From: JBBTYZ01 sp038061595
GTDB lineage: Bacteria; Patescibacteriota; Minisyncoccia; UBA6257; GWB1-50-10
Direction: 5' to 3'
NCBI GenBank assembly: GCA_038061595.1
Contig: JBBTYZ010000012.1
Location: 1-24,478, forward strand
DNA length: 24,478 nucleotides
In this document: piece after piece, positions 5,767-12,976 of the stretch
Position numbering within the stretch: position 1 is the stretch's first letter
Layout of the letters: each line of letters begins with the position of its first letter
Program-made: the position numbers and the translations under genes
The notes under the pieces: generated by a model
The model's input: the letters and a program-made list of their open reading frames with translations, nothing else
What the model was told of the DNA's origin: nothing
Databases searched by the model: none

Positions 5767-8244
5767 TTAGTGGAATACAATAGACGAAACCAGACTTTCT
5801 TTTCCAAAAACATCTTTGATTTTTATCTCAATTAAGTTTTGAGGCAAAAGAGGGTGGTTTATGTTTTGTTGGAGAGAGTAATAATTTCCGGCGGGAGAAA
5901 AAGAAGCCACAAAAGACTTGTTGAAATAAACATCGATTTTTTGGAGAGAACTACCCGATCTTACTTCGGCTTTTATTAAAAAGGGGTTGTTTACAAAACT
6001 ACCATTGCTGGGATAAAAATTAACCACAGATACGTTGGGTGATCCCTCGGGCGCCCGCGTATTAATAAACCCGCCTATCTGACTTTGAGAATGAAAATTT
6101 TGTATGTTTTCTGAAGCCCATTTCATAACCGGCGCTTCCCAATTATTAAATTGCGGGTCAGCCGACGGCTCTTCTGGCAATGGACCGAGGGGGTCTTTTT
6201 TATCCACATAATATAATATCGAATGAATTTGGGAATAATTCTGCCCATTTATAATTTGATTATAAACATACTCGCCGTTTAACATGGGTTTTTGGATCGG
6301 TGATATCGGATCTGGCGCTTGAAATGTTTCTGAGGGGTATTTAAGGAGGGTTTCTTTTAAGAAAGCGCTCCAGATAGGCACAGCAGCGAGGATACTGCTT
6401 CCACGACGCTCCATCGCTTTGTTGTCATTGTTGCCAGCCCAAACACCAACAACAAAAGACGGAGTATAACCCATAGCCCAAGCATCTCTATAATCGTTGG
6501 TAGTTCCTGTTTTCAATGCGACATCTTTTCCTGAAAAAATAGTAAGAGGCAAACTACTTTGTAATAATCCCGACCTAAGTTCTATATCGGACAATATTTG
6601 ATTTATTAAACGTACATAATTAGCCTCCGAAGCTCTATTTGTTTTGTCAGAATATTCCTCAACCAGCTTTCCATCACTCGATTCCACTTTCAATATTAAA
6701 GATTGGTCATGTCGTACCCCTTCTTGTGAAAGAGTGCTGTAAGCGCTAACCAAGTCTATTAATTTTACCTCCCCACCACCTAATATTAATGACAATCCGT
6801 ATCGTCCACGCTCATTTAAGGTCTTTATGCCGAATTGGTGTATTTTATCTAACACATTATCCGAACCAGCTAAATAAAGCGTTTTTACAGAAGGTATGTT
6901 TATCGATTGAGCCAAACCATTCTCTAAAGAAACAGGCCCCCTAAAAACGCCATCAAAATTTTGAGGATGGAAACAATCCTTGTTCTTTTCTGCAGAAAAA
7001 TCAACGATTACGGGGCAGTTTATGTCATTAGACGTAAATTCTGTCGGAACATCAAAAACAACGCTCTTTGGAGAATAACCTTTTTCAAATGCTGCCAAGT
7101 AGGCGAATGGTTTTAAGGCGGAGCCTGGTTGTCGTAGGCCCTGCGTCGCGACATTGAAATTACCTTCGTTTTCTACATCAAAATAATCTCTGGAGCCAAC
7201 CATAGCGAGAATTTGGCCGGTTTTGGGGTCTTCTGCGACAAGCGCGGCATTCTTACCGCTATAGAGCTCTTCATTCTTAATTGCCCCCTCAAGAACAACT
7301 CTTTCTGCAATCTGTTGCATTTCCCAATCGAGAGTTGTTATCACTCTAAGTCCACCATTTTCAACCTCGTCTTCCCCGAACTGCCTAGCTAGATAATCTT
7401 TAACAGCAAGAGAAAAATGAGGAGCAAGTATTTTCCCTATAGAAGGAGGAGCGAATTCTATTTTCTCGCCCTTGCCGGCATTTGCATCTTCTTTTGTTAT
7501 GAATCCGACTTCGGCCATCCGATCTAAAACATAATCTTTTCTAGACAGAAGATCTTTTAAATGGCTCCCCCAAGGAGAGTAGAAAGATGGTGCTCGGGGC
7601 AAGCTAGCAAGAACGGCGGATTCGGAAAGCGTAAGCTCTTTGGATGATTTATTAAAATATGTTTGACTAGCCGCTTCTACTCCATAAGCGTTGGACCCAT
7701 AAGGTATTTGATTTAGATAAAGAGAAAAAATTTCATCTTTGTTATATTTGGATTCCAGTTCTATGGCTAAAATCAATTCTTTAACCTTTCTTATAATAGT
7801 TCGCTCAGAAGACAAGAACATGTTTTTTGCAAGTTGTTGTGTGATGGTTGAGCCACCCTGCGCGAAACGACCCTCTTTTAAGTTGGTTAAAAACGCCCTC
7901 GCAATCCCCTTAATATCAAAACCCCGGCTTTTATAAAAATTAATATCTTCGGCAGCAAGGGTTGCTTCTTTAAGCACGCCTGGTATTTGGTCAAAAGGAA
8001 TAATAGTCCTTTTTTCTTCGCCATGAATTTCGTAAAGCAAAATCGCACCGGTCCGATCATAAAGTTTCGTGGACTGATTTATCTTTCGGTCACCAAACTG
8101 GTCGGGAGACGGTAATTGTTTTATTAGAATAGCGACATAGAGTACCAGAGATGCAACAAAAGAGAGACCGACCGTAGTAATAAACACAAAAGAAAGACGA
8201 GTGATTTGTTTCCTGGAATATTTTTTTCTTGTAGGGCTTTGCAT
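5767..8244 (-). CDS. Class A penicillin-binding protein (bifunctional transglycosylase/transpeptidase, PBP1A-like)
   Basis: The 825-aa protein polymerises glycan strands and cross-links peptides at the outer face of the membrane. A basic N-terminus and one membrane helix (about 18-42) lead into a GT51 domain with EDINFYKSRG (catalytic E99), GGSTITQQLAKN (130-141) and RKVKELILAIELE (152-164). The transpeptidase domain has S375-ALK (SxxK), S447-I-N449 (SxN) and K578-TG (KTG), all intact. The C-terminal part (about 725-825) is a beta-rich, Ig/FN3-like extension beginning near NVSVVNFYPSNGSFVNNP. Two cysteines (C410 and C424) sit in an insertion after SxxK. The gene ends opposite dnaN. Upstream of its start lies the terminator of a small acidic protein gene, so it probably has its own promoter. 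Confidence 0.95.
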   Translation of the reverse strand: MQSPTRKKYSRKQITRLSFVFITTVGLSFVASLVLYVAILIKQLPSPDQFGDRKINQSTKLYDRTGAILLYEIHGEEKRTIIPFDQIPGVLKEATLAAEDINFYKSRGFDIKGIARAFLTNLKEGRFAQGGSTITQQLAKNMFLSSERTIIRKVKELILAIELESKYNKDEIFSLYLNQIPYGSNAYGVEAASQTYFNKSSKELTLSESAVLASLPRAPSFYSPWGSHLKDLLSRKDYVLDRMAEVGFITKEDANAGKGEKIEFAPPSIGKILAPHFSLAVKDYLARQFGEDEVENGGLRVITTLDWEMQQIAERVVLEGAIKNEELYSGKNAALVAEDPKTGQILAMVGSRDYFDVENEGNFNVATQGLRQPGSALKPFAYLAAFEKGYSPKSVVFDVPTEFTSNDINCPVIVDFSAEKNKDCFHPQNFDGVFRGPVSLENGLAQSINIPSVKTLYLAGSDNVLDKIHQFGIKTLNERGRYGLSLILGGGEVKLIDLVSAYSTLSQEGVRHDQSLILKVESSDGKLVEEYSDKTNRASEANYVRLINQILSDIELRSGLLQSSLPLTIFSGKDVALKTGTTNDYRDAWAMGYTPSFVVGVWAGNNDNKAMERRGSSILAAVPIWSAFLKETLLKYPSETFQAPDPISPIQKPMLNGEYVYNQIINGQNYSQIHSILYYVDKKDPLGPLPEEPSADPQFNNWEAPVMKWASENIQNFHSQSQIGGFINTRAPEGSPNVSVVNFYPSNGSFVNNPFLIKAEVRSGSSLQKIDVYFNKSFVASFSPAGNYYSLQQNINHPLLPQNLIEIKIKDVFGKESLVSSIVFH

Positions 8245-8295
8245 TATTTTTTTAATCTTATCTGTGTAGTGTTATTTTATCGCTTATTCGTCCAC

Positions 8296-8330
8296 AAAAA
8301 AACCCGCAAAAAAGCGTTAGCTTCTGCGGG
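8296..8330 (-). terminator. Rho-independent terminator after the small acidic protein gene
   Basis: Read on the minus strand, CCCGCA (8325-8330) and TGCGGG (8303-8308) form a stem, extended by GC pairs across GCTAACGC, followed by a run of seven T residues (8296-8302). It lies 16 bases after the stop of the 49-aa gene and separates it from the penicillin-binding protein gene. Confidence 0.8.
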
Positions 8331-8346
8331 GGAAAATACTATAAAT

Positions 8347-8496
8347 TTAGTATTCTGATTTTCCTTCGTCGTCGTTCTCGCTAGACGGCTCTTCAATCTC
8401 CTGAATTCCCTCAGTAATTCCATCTTCCTCGTCGAGACCGAACTCACCAACCTCCTTTGACTTCATTGAAAGTCTTTTTGTTTCGAAATTAGTCAT
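8347..8496 (-). CDS. Small acidic protein of unknown function (49 aa)
   Basis: A short frame translates to a 49-aa protein starting MTNFETKRLSMKSKEVGEFG. It is basic in the first 15 residues, then strongly acidic (LDEEDGITEGIQEIEEPSSE and NDDEGKSEY). It has no hydrophobic segment and is probably disordered. It is believable as a gene because it ends 16 bases before a clear terminator on the same strand and fills an otherwise empty gap at the end of the ruvB-tsaE-exonuclease-kinase-ruvC run. Codon choice resembles its neighbours. M11 is an alternative start. It lies 48 bases after ruvC. No family is recognised; the charge pattern could suit a partner of a basic protein or ribosome component, but that is speculation. 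Confidence 0.6.
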   Translation of the reverse strand: MTNFETKRLSMKSKEVGEFGLDEEDGITEGIQEIEEPSSENDDEGKSEY

Positions 8497-8544
8497 GAAA
8501 CTGATAAAAAAACACGACCTTTATTGTTTATCCAAAGAGTATAA

Positions 8545-9030
8545 CTAAGACTTTTCTTGTGTCAATAGGGATTTGTTAGATATGGTAATCGCAATCGCAA
8601 GAGCGTCGGAGGCATCATCCACCATTTTTACCAGACCTAGGTCCAAAAAGAGGCCAACCATTTTCATAACAGCTTGTTTAGTGGCCCTTCCGTCCCCGGT
8701 TGTAGAAAGCTTTACTTCCGTGGGCGTGACCTCAAAAACAGGCAGACCCCTCGTTAGGAAAAAATTTAGTATCACGCCTCTCGCCTCTGCCACCCTAATG
8801 CCCGTCTTTTGATTTTTGACAAAAAACAACCTTTCTAAACCGATTCTTTCTGGTTTGTTTTTGTCAACAAGTTCTCTAAGGCATTTTTCCAATCCCGGGA
8901 GACGCTCGTTATATGTGCCTTTTGGCAGATCAAGAAGCCCGGAATCAACATACGTTAATTTTGCCCCCTCTTTATTTATAACGCCGTACCCTATTCTTGT
9001 TGTTCCTGGATCAATTCCAATAATTATCAT
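8545..9030 (-). CDS. ruvC: Holliday junction resolvase RuvC
   Basis: RuvC cuts four-way junctions moved by RuvAB. The 161-aa protein has the RNase H-like fold markers: GIDPGTTRIGYGVI near the start with D7, E66 in IGLERLFF, and D139 and D142 in VDDASDALAIAIT. These correspond to the four acidic catalytic residues of the family. QKTGIRVAEARGVI (74-87) is the usual conserved helix. The ATG at 9030 has no SD. It is separated from ruvA and ruvB, which lie elsewhere in the window, but follows the kinase gene after 46 bases on the same strand, so it may belong to the ruvB transcript. Confidence 0.95.
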   Translation of the reverse strand: MIIIGIDPGTTRIGYGVINKEGAKLTYVDSGLLDLPKGTYNERLPGLEKCLRELVDKNKPERIGLERLFFVKNQKTGIRVAEARGVILNFFLTRGLPVFEVTPTEVKLSTTGDGRATKQAVMKMVGLFLDLGLVKMVDDASDALAIAITISNKSLLTQEKS

Positions 9031-9076
9031 TTTTTAAATCGTTGTCTGTCTGCGACGGTTACGACGAGTTGCGCTC

Positions 9077-10417
9077 TTACTCTGATTTTGGAATGTCTAT
9101 GAAAAAAACAGTTCCTCTTCCCGGATTAGATTCGATACTTATTTCTCCCCCGTGTTTTTTTATTATGTTCTGCGTGATATAAAGCCCTAAACCGCTCCCG
9201 TTGGGTTCTAATTGAACAACGTTTTGCCCCCTGAAGAATTTATCAAAAAGCTTGGGCATGTCTGACTCAGGAATTCCGACCCCGGTGTCCGATATTGTTA
9301 TTTTCACCGAAGATGCGCTGGATTCCTCCAAAGACACTGTTACGCTACCGCCGCGAGAATTGTATCTTATCGCGTTGTCCAATATATTTAATAGAGCTGT
9401 TTCTAGTTTTTCTGGATCAGCTTTTATTTTTAACACTTTTTTGGGAGAGGAGAAATTTATTTTTATTCCGTACTCTTCAGACAATACCTTGAGTCCAGAA
9501 AGCAGGTCGTTTATAAACTTGTTCAAATCAACATCCTCGAATAAGTAGCCAAACTTACCCTCCTCAATCTTAGCGGCCGAAAGAAGGTCGTTTACGATTT
9601 TTAAGGACCTCATCGACAGATCCAATCCATCGTTTGCTGCTTGTTGAAGTTCTGGCTTGTCCACAAGTTCCTTAGATATAGTTTCAAAAGACCACTTTAT
9701 AGCGGTAAGCGGGGTGCGTAGCTGATGGGCGGCAACGGTTATAAATTCGGTTTTTGATTCAACAACCCCGATTTCTCTTGTTTGATCGGTTATGAGGCGC
9801 AAAAAACCGATTACACGCCCACTTACGTCCGTTATTTTATTTAAAGTAGTGCGGAGCAGTATTCGAGGATTTTCGAGTTCTAGATCAACAATTTGTGGCC
9901 ACTCTCCTTCAGAAATCTGATTTGCAACAACCGCAAGTGACGGAAAAATAACTTGAGAAAGTGCGCGAAGCTTGGTCTCTTTTGCTGAAGCAGGCGATAT
10001 GTACGTTCCAATAACCTCCTTAGCGTTTGTGCTAAGTATTTCTTCTGCCCCGCGATTCATGTTTAATATTTTAAAGTCTGTATCATATACAATCACACCC
10101 TCCTTAAGGTTTTGAATGACCGCTTCTAGTTCTCTGTTTTTAAATCCAGAATCCACTCTCAGGGTTGCTAGTTTCAAATAACCATTTATTACCGCAATAG
10201 CAATGCCACAATAAGAGACAACAACTAAAATCGTCAAAAGACCTGGTAAAAAGTAAGCACTTACTGTTATCAACGCAATAATAAGTCCCAAAAGAACCCA
10301 TAAGGCAAAAAACTCAGGAGTTCTAGCATAGAGTTTTAATTGATTTATTGAATTCTTTAAGAAATTCATATTGGTTGTTGTTTCTTTAAGAATATCATCA
10401 TCTATTACAGACGACAA
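9077..10417 (-). CDS. Membrane-bound PAS-domain sensor histidine kinase (orphan)
   Basis: The protein has two adjacent membrane helices (about 36-57 and 60-80), a PAS domain (about 95-215, with GVIVYDTDFKILNMNRGAEEI), a HisKA dimerisation helix with the phospho-acceptor H231 in AAHQLRTPLTAIKW, and a HATPase domain with NILDNAIRYN (N box), ISDTGVGIPE (G1) and GSGLGLYI (G2). The helices leave almost no extracytoplasmic loop, so it probably senses the membrane itself or a cytoplasmic ligand through PAS. No response regulator is encoded nearby. The TTG at 10417 begins two bases after the exonuclease gene; ATG at 10369 (M17) is the alternative, giving 430 aa, and no SD favours either. Its position inside a recombination/tRNA-modification operon is unusual. 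Confidence 0.9.
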   Translation of the reverse strand: MSSVIDDDILKETTTNMNFLKNSINQLKLYARTPEFFALWVLLGLIIALITVSAYFLPGLLTILVVVSYCGIAIAVINGYLKLATLRVDSGFKNRELEAVIQNLKEGVIVYDTDFKILNMNRGAEEILSTNAKEVIGTYISPASAKETKLRALSQVIFPSLAVVANQISEGEWPQIVDLELENPRILLRTTLNKITDVSGRVIGFLRLITDQTREIGVVESKTEFITVAAHQLRTPLTAIKWSFETISKELVDKPELQQAANDGLDLSMRSLKIVNDLLSAAKIEEGKFGYLFEDVDLNKFINDLLSGLKVLSEEYGIKINFSSPKKVLKIKADPEKLETALLNILDNAIRYNSRGGSVTVSLEESSASSVKITISDTGVGIPESDMPKLFDKFFRGQNVVQLEPNGSGLGLYITQNIIKKHGGEISIESNPGRGTVFFIDIPKSE

Positions 10418-10418
10418 T

Positions 10419-11285
10419 TTATTTGTTGAGGCGCAGAATTAAACTTCCGAAGCCCATTTTCTCGAAGTAGGATTGGACTACGTTCTTGTCTAACTCCGCT
10501 GTTTTTAACTCATTTAATCCTCCGATTTTAATCGGCACATCCCGTCGTATGGTTGCCAATCTTTTCGAAAGCATAGCCACCTCCTTACCGCCTTCTATTT
10601 TTTTGCGTATTTTATCTGGAATAACTCCCAAATTATCAAATATATTCTCAATGTTCCCAAACTCCTTTATAAGGAGAGACGCGGTTTTTGGTCCGACCCC
10701 TTTTATTCCTGGTATGTTGTCAGACTGATCGCCAACAAGGCCCTTATAGTCGGTCAGTTTGTCTGGTTTTAGCCCGTATTTGGTATTAACAGCAGATTCG
10801 TCATACATAACAGTCTCGGTTATTCCGGTTTTTATTATCTGGACCAGTATCTTTTCGTCCTCTACGAGTTGTAGCATATCGTTATCTCCTGAAAGGATTA
10901 CAATCTTAGTATCTAATTCGTTCTTGAATTTCTCTGCGAGGGTTCCCAAAATATCGTCCGCTTCAAACCCCGGAACTGGGAAAACATTAATTTTGAAAGC
11001 TTCAAAAACCCGTCTAGAATTTATCAGTTGATGGACGAGCTCGTTTGCAGTGGGCGGTCGGTGAATCTTATATTCTTTAAACTCTTCCTCTCGAAAAGTC
11101 TTCTCGGGAGTGTCATAAGCAGCGGCTATATAGTCCGGTCTTTGTTCTCTTAAGATTTTCAATATCACTCCCGAGAGACCATAAAGTGCTCCACTTGGGT
11201 TACCTTCGAGATCGGTAAATGGGGGCATCGCGTGAAAAAATCTATGGATTAGAGAATTAGCGTCTATTAAGAGCAGGGTCTTCAT
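10419..11285 (-). CDS. Stand-alone 5'-3' exonuclease (N-terminal domain of DNA polymerase I type)
   Basis: This 288-aa protein matches the 5'-nuclease domain that is normally fused to DNA polymerase I and removes RNA primers and flaps. Metal-binding acidic clusters are visible: LLIDANSLIHRFF (D8), FEADDILGTLA, SGDNDMLQL and DQSDNIPGIKGVGPKTAS, the last running into the helix-hairpin-helix DNA-binding motif. It stops after the nuclease domain, with no 3'-5' exonuclease or polymerase part downstream: the next gene, two bases on, is a histidine kinase. Its ATG overlaps the TGA of tsaE by four bases (ATGA), a sign of translational coupling. Whether a polymerase domain is encoded elsewhere cannot be seen. 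The Xni/ExoIX type is an alternative label. Confidence 0.9.
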   Translation of the reverse strand: MKTLLLIDANSLIHRFFHAMPPFTDLEGNPSGALYGLSGVILKILREQRPDYIAAAYDTPEKTFREEEFKEYKIHRPPTANELVHQLINSRRVFEAFKINVFPVPGFEADDILGTLAEKFKNELDTKIVILSGDNDMLQLVEDEKILVQIIKTGITETVMYDESAVNTKYGLKPDKLTDYKGLVGDQSDNIPGIKGVGPKTASLLIKEFGNIENIFDNLGVIPDKIRKKIEGGKEVAMLSKRLATIRRDVPIKIGGLNELKTAELDKNVVQSYFEKMGFGSLILRLNK

Positions 11286-11734
11286 GTGTTCATTATAATC
11301 TTTCTTTCGTTTTCGTTTTTACCATAGTCAAACCTTACCCATATCATATTTTCAGGAAGACGCCCTTTTATTTTATTGGCCCACTCAACCAACACTATGT
11401 TTTTCGGATCATCAACAATTCTTTTGAATCCCAAGATATTTAGATCCGATGGTTTCCTGACCCGATATGCATCGACATGAAAAACGTTTTTGAATTTTTT
11501 ATTTTTTAGCTCAAGCCTTTTAAATATTAAAAAAGTCGGGCTCGTTACTCTTTTTTTGTACCCCAAACCTCTTACAAACCCTTTTATAAAAGTGGTTTTA
11601 CCGGCCCCCAACCCACCTTTTAATCCAAAAACAAGAGCGTGGTTGTTTTGCCTACCAATCCTAGAAGTAGTCCTTGCAAGTCTTTCCCCGATTTTTTGTG
11701 TTGTTTTATCCGAATCACTTGCTACTATTATCAT
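11282..11734 (-). CDS. tsaE: tRNA threonylcarbamoyladenosine biosynthesis ATPase TsaE
   Basis: TsaE is the small ATPase that works with TsaB and TsaD to place t6A at position 37 of ANN-reading tRNAs. The 150-aa protein has the P-loop GGLGAGKT (40-47), the family-typical VTSPTFLIFKRLE, the HVDAYRV segment with the conserved Asp-x-Tyr-Arg, and LVEWANKIKGRLPENMIWV. The gene starts two bases after ruvB ends and overlaps the exonuclease gene by four bases, so the three are very likely one transcript. tsaB and tsaD are not in this window. Confidence 0.95.
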   Translation of the reverse strand: MIIVASDSDKTTQKIGERLARTTSRIGRQNNHALVFGLKGGLGAGKTTFIKGFVRGLGYKKRVTSPTFLIFKRLELKNKKFKNVFHVDAYRVRKPSDLNILGFKRIVDDPKNIVLVEWANKIKGRLPENMIWVRFDYGKNENERKIIMNT

Positions 11735-11736
11735 TT

Positions 11737-12741
11737 CTAAAGCAGTGCCGGGTTTTGAGGCATCTTAAGGTGTTTGTAAGCTGCGTTTGTCGCGATGCGT
11801 CCTGCTTGCGTCCGTTCCAAAAATCCCAAACTCATTAGGAATGGTTCGTAAACCTCCTCAATTGTTGCTGACTCCTCGTTTAGGGCTGCTCCCAACGCCT
11901 TTATTCCAACTGGACCACCATTAAACCTCTTAATTATTATCTCTAAAAGAGTCCTATCGGCGCCCTCAAGGCCAAGGTTGTCGATTTCTAGCATGTCTAG
12001 GGTCTTGTCTATGACATCATCATCAATCGACGAACCCTTGTTTACTTGTGCATAGTCTCGAGCCCGTTTTAGTAATCGGTTAGCGACTCGTGGGGTGAAG
12101 CGAGAGGCAAGGGCGAGGCGTCTAATTGCTCCATCAGAAATTTTTACTTTTAAAATATTGGCGGAGCGTTTTATTATTTTTTCAATATCCTCGGGTTTGT
12201 AATAATCCAACCGAAATATAGCGCCGAATCGAGAGCGCAAAGGGCTCGAGAGCAAATTCGCTTTGGTTGTTGCCGCGACAACAGTGAATGGTGGTAAATC
12301 CAAAGATAGAGTTCTCGCTCCTGGCCCCTTGCCAATGATTAGATGAAGTTTACGAGATTCAAGTGCCGGGTAAAAAATCTCCTCAATCAATTTATTTATT
12401 CGATGGGCCTCGTCAATGAATAGGATTTCATACGGCTCAAGGTTAGATAGCAGCGCGGCGACGTCCCCAGCTTTTTCGAGAGCGGGGCCAGAGGTTGAAC
12501 GCACATTAACCCCCATTTCTTTTCCGATAAGATATGCCAGGGTTGTTTTGCCTAAGCCCGCTTGTCCATAGAACAAGATATGATCGCAACTTTCCTTCCT
12601 TTGACGTGCAGCCTCAATAATAAGTTTAAGATTACTTTTTATTTTGTCTTGGCCGACATAATCTTCCCAGGCCGATGGACGGAGCGTTAGCTCTAGTTCC
12701 GGATCGGGCGTGTTTATCTTTATTTCTTTATCTTTCTCCAT
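11737..12741 (-). CDS. ruvB: Holliday junction branch migration ATPase RuvB
   Basis: RuvB is the hexameric AAA+ motor that drives branch migration with RuvA. From the ATG at 12741 the protein is 334 aa. It opens with the family's LRPSAWEDYVGQ, has Walker A GQAGLGKT (59-66), Walker B ILFIDEAHR (D110, E111) and the sensor/arginine-finger stretch ATTKANLLSSPLRSRFG. A C-terminal winged-helix DNA-binding domain (about 255-334) includes GGPVGIKALGAALNEE and GFLERTQAGRIAT. A TTG at 12771 would add ten residues without similarity to the family, so ATG is preferred. No SD is seen. It heads the packed run with tsaE, the exonuclease and the kinase, and follows a possible structured RNA. Confidence 0.96.
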   Translation of the reverse strand: MEKDKEIKINTPDPELELTLRPSAWEDYVGQDKIKSNLKLIIEAARQRKESCDHILFYGQAGLGKTTLAYLIGKEMGVNVRSTSGPALEKAGDVAALLSNLEPYEILFIDEAHRINKLIEEIFYPALESRKLHLIIGKGPGARTLSLDLPPFTVVAATTKANLLSSPLRSRFGAIFRLDYYKPEDIEKIIKRSANILKVKISDGAIRRLALASRFTPRVANRLLKRARDYAQVNKGSSIDDDVIDKTLDMLEIDNLGLEGADRTLLEIIIKRFNGGPVGIKALGAALNEESATIEEVYEPFLMSLGFLERTQAGRIATNAAYKHLKMPQNPALL

Positions 12742-12834
12742 AAAAACGTTGCTTTTCTTATCTATTGACAATTTAATACTTTTATGCTAACATTCGCGGT
12801 AGAATCAATCGATTTCTTGAATCATATCATTCCG

Positions 12835-12976
12835 ACAATAGACCTGTGGGCAGGGAGTTTCTTCTTCTCTAGGACTCGTTGGCTCCGGCTGGGGAGCTCC
12901 GCGGGAGAATTTCCACTCTCTTCTCTATGAAGAGTTTTCTATAAGCCTTACGGCATTTTGCCCACAGATCTATTGT
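12835..12976 (-). ncRNA. Candidate structured RNA between pilB and ruvB
   Basis: Two 18-base arms (12835-12852 and 12959-12976) are complementary with a single exception. That pair is a G-U wobble if the minus strand is transcribed but a C-A mismatch if the plus strand is. Within this closing helix the minus strand can form GCC-GTAA-GGC, a three-pair stem with a GNRA-type loop, a six-pair CTCTTC/GAAGAG hairpin and a GCTCC/GGAGC hairpin. The segment begins directly at the pilB stop codon and lies on the strand of pilB and ruvB. Size and long closing helix recall 6S RNA, but no diagnostic sequence was found, and no SRP, tmRNA or RNase P core motif is present. It could equally be a ruvB leader or a foldback repeat. 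Confidence 0.4.

Noticed and set aside
12742..12771. TTG start at 12771 for RuvB
   Set aside because: It would add ten residues not seen in the family and has no better ribosome-binding signal than the ATG at 12741.
12835..12976. SRP RNA, tmRNA or RNase P RNA for the pilB-ruvB structured segment
   Set aside because: The conserved SRP apical loop, the tmRNA tag frame with tRNA-like ends, and the RNase P P4 core sequence were all looked for and not found.
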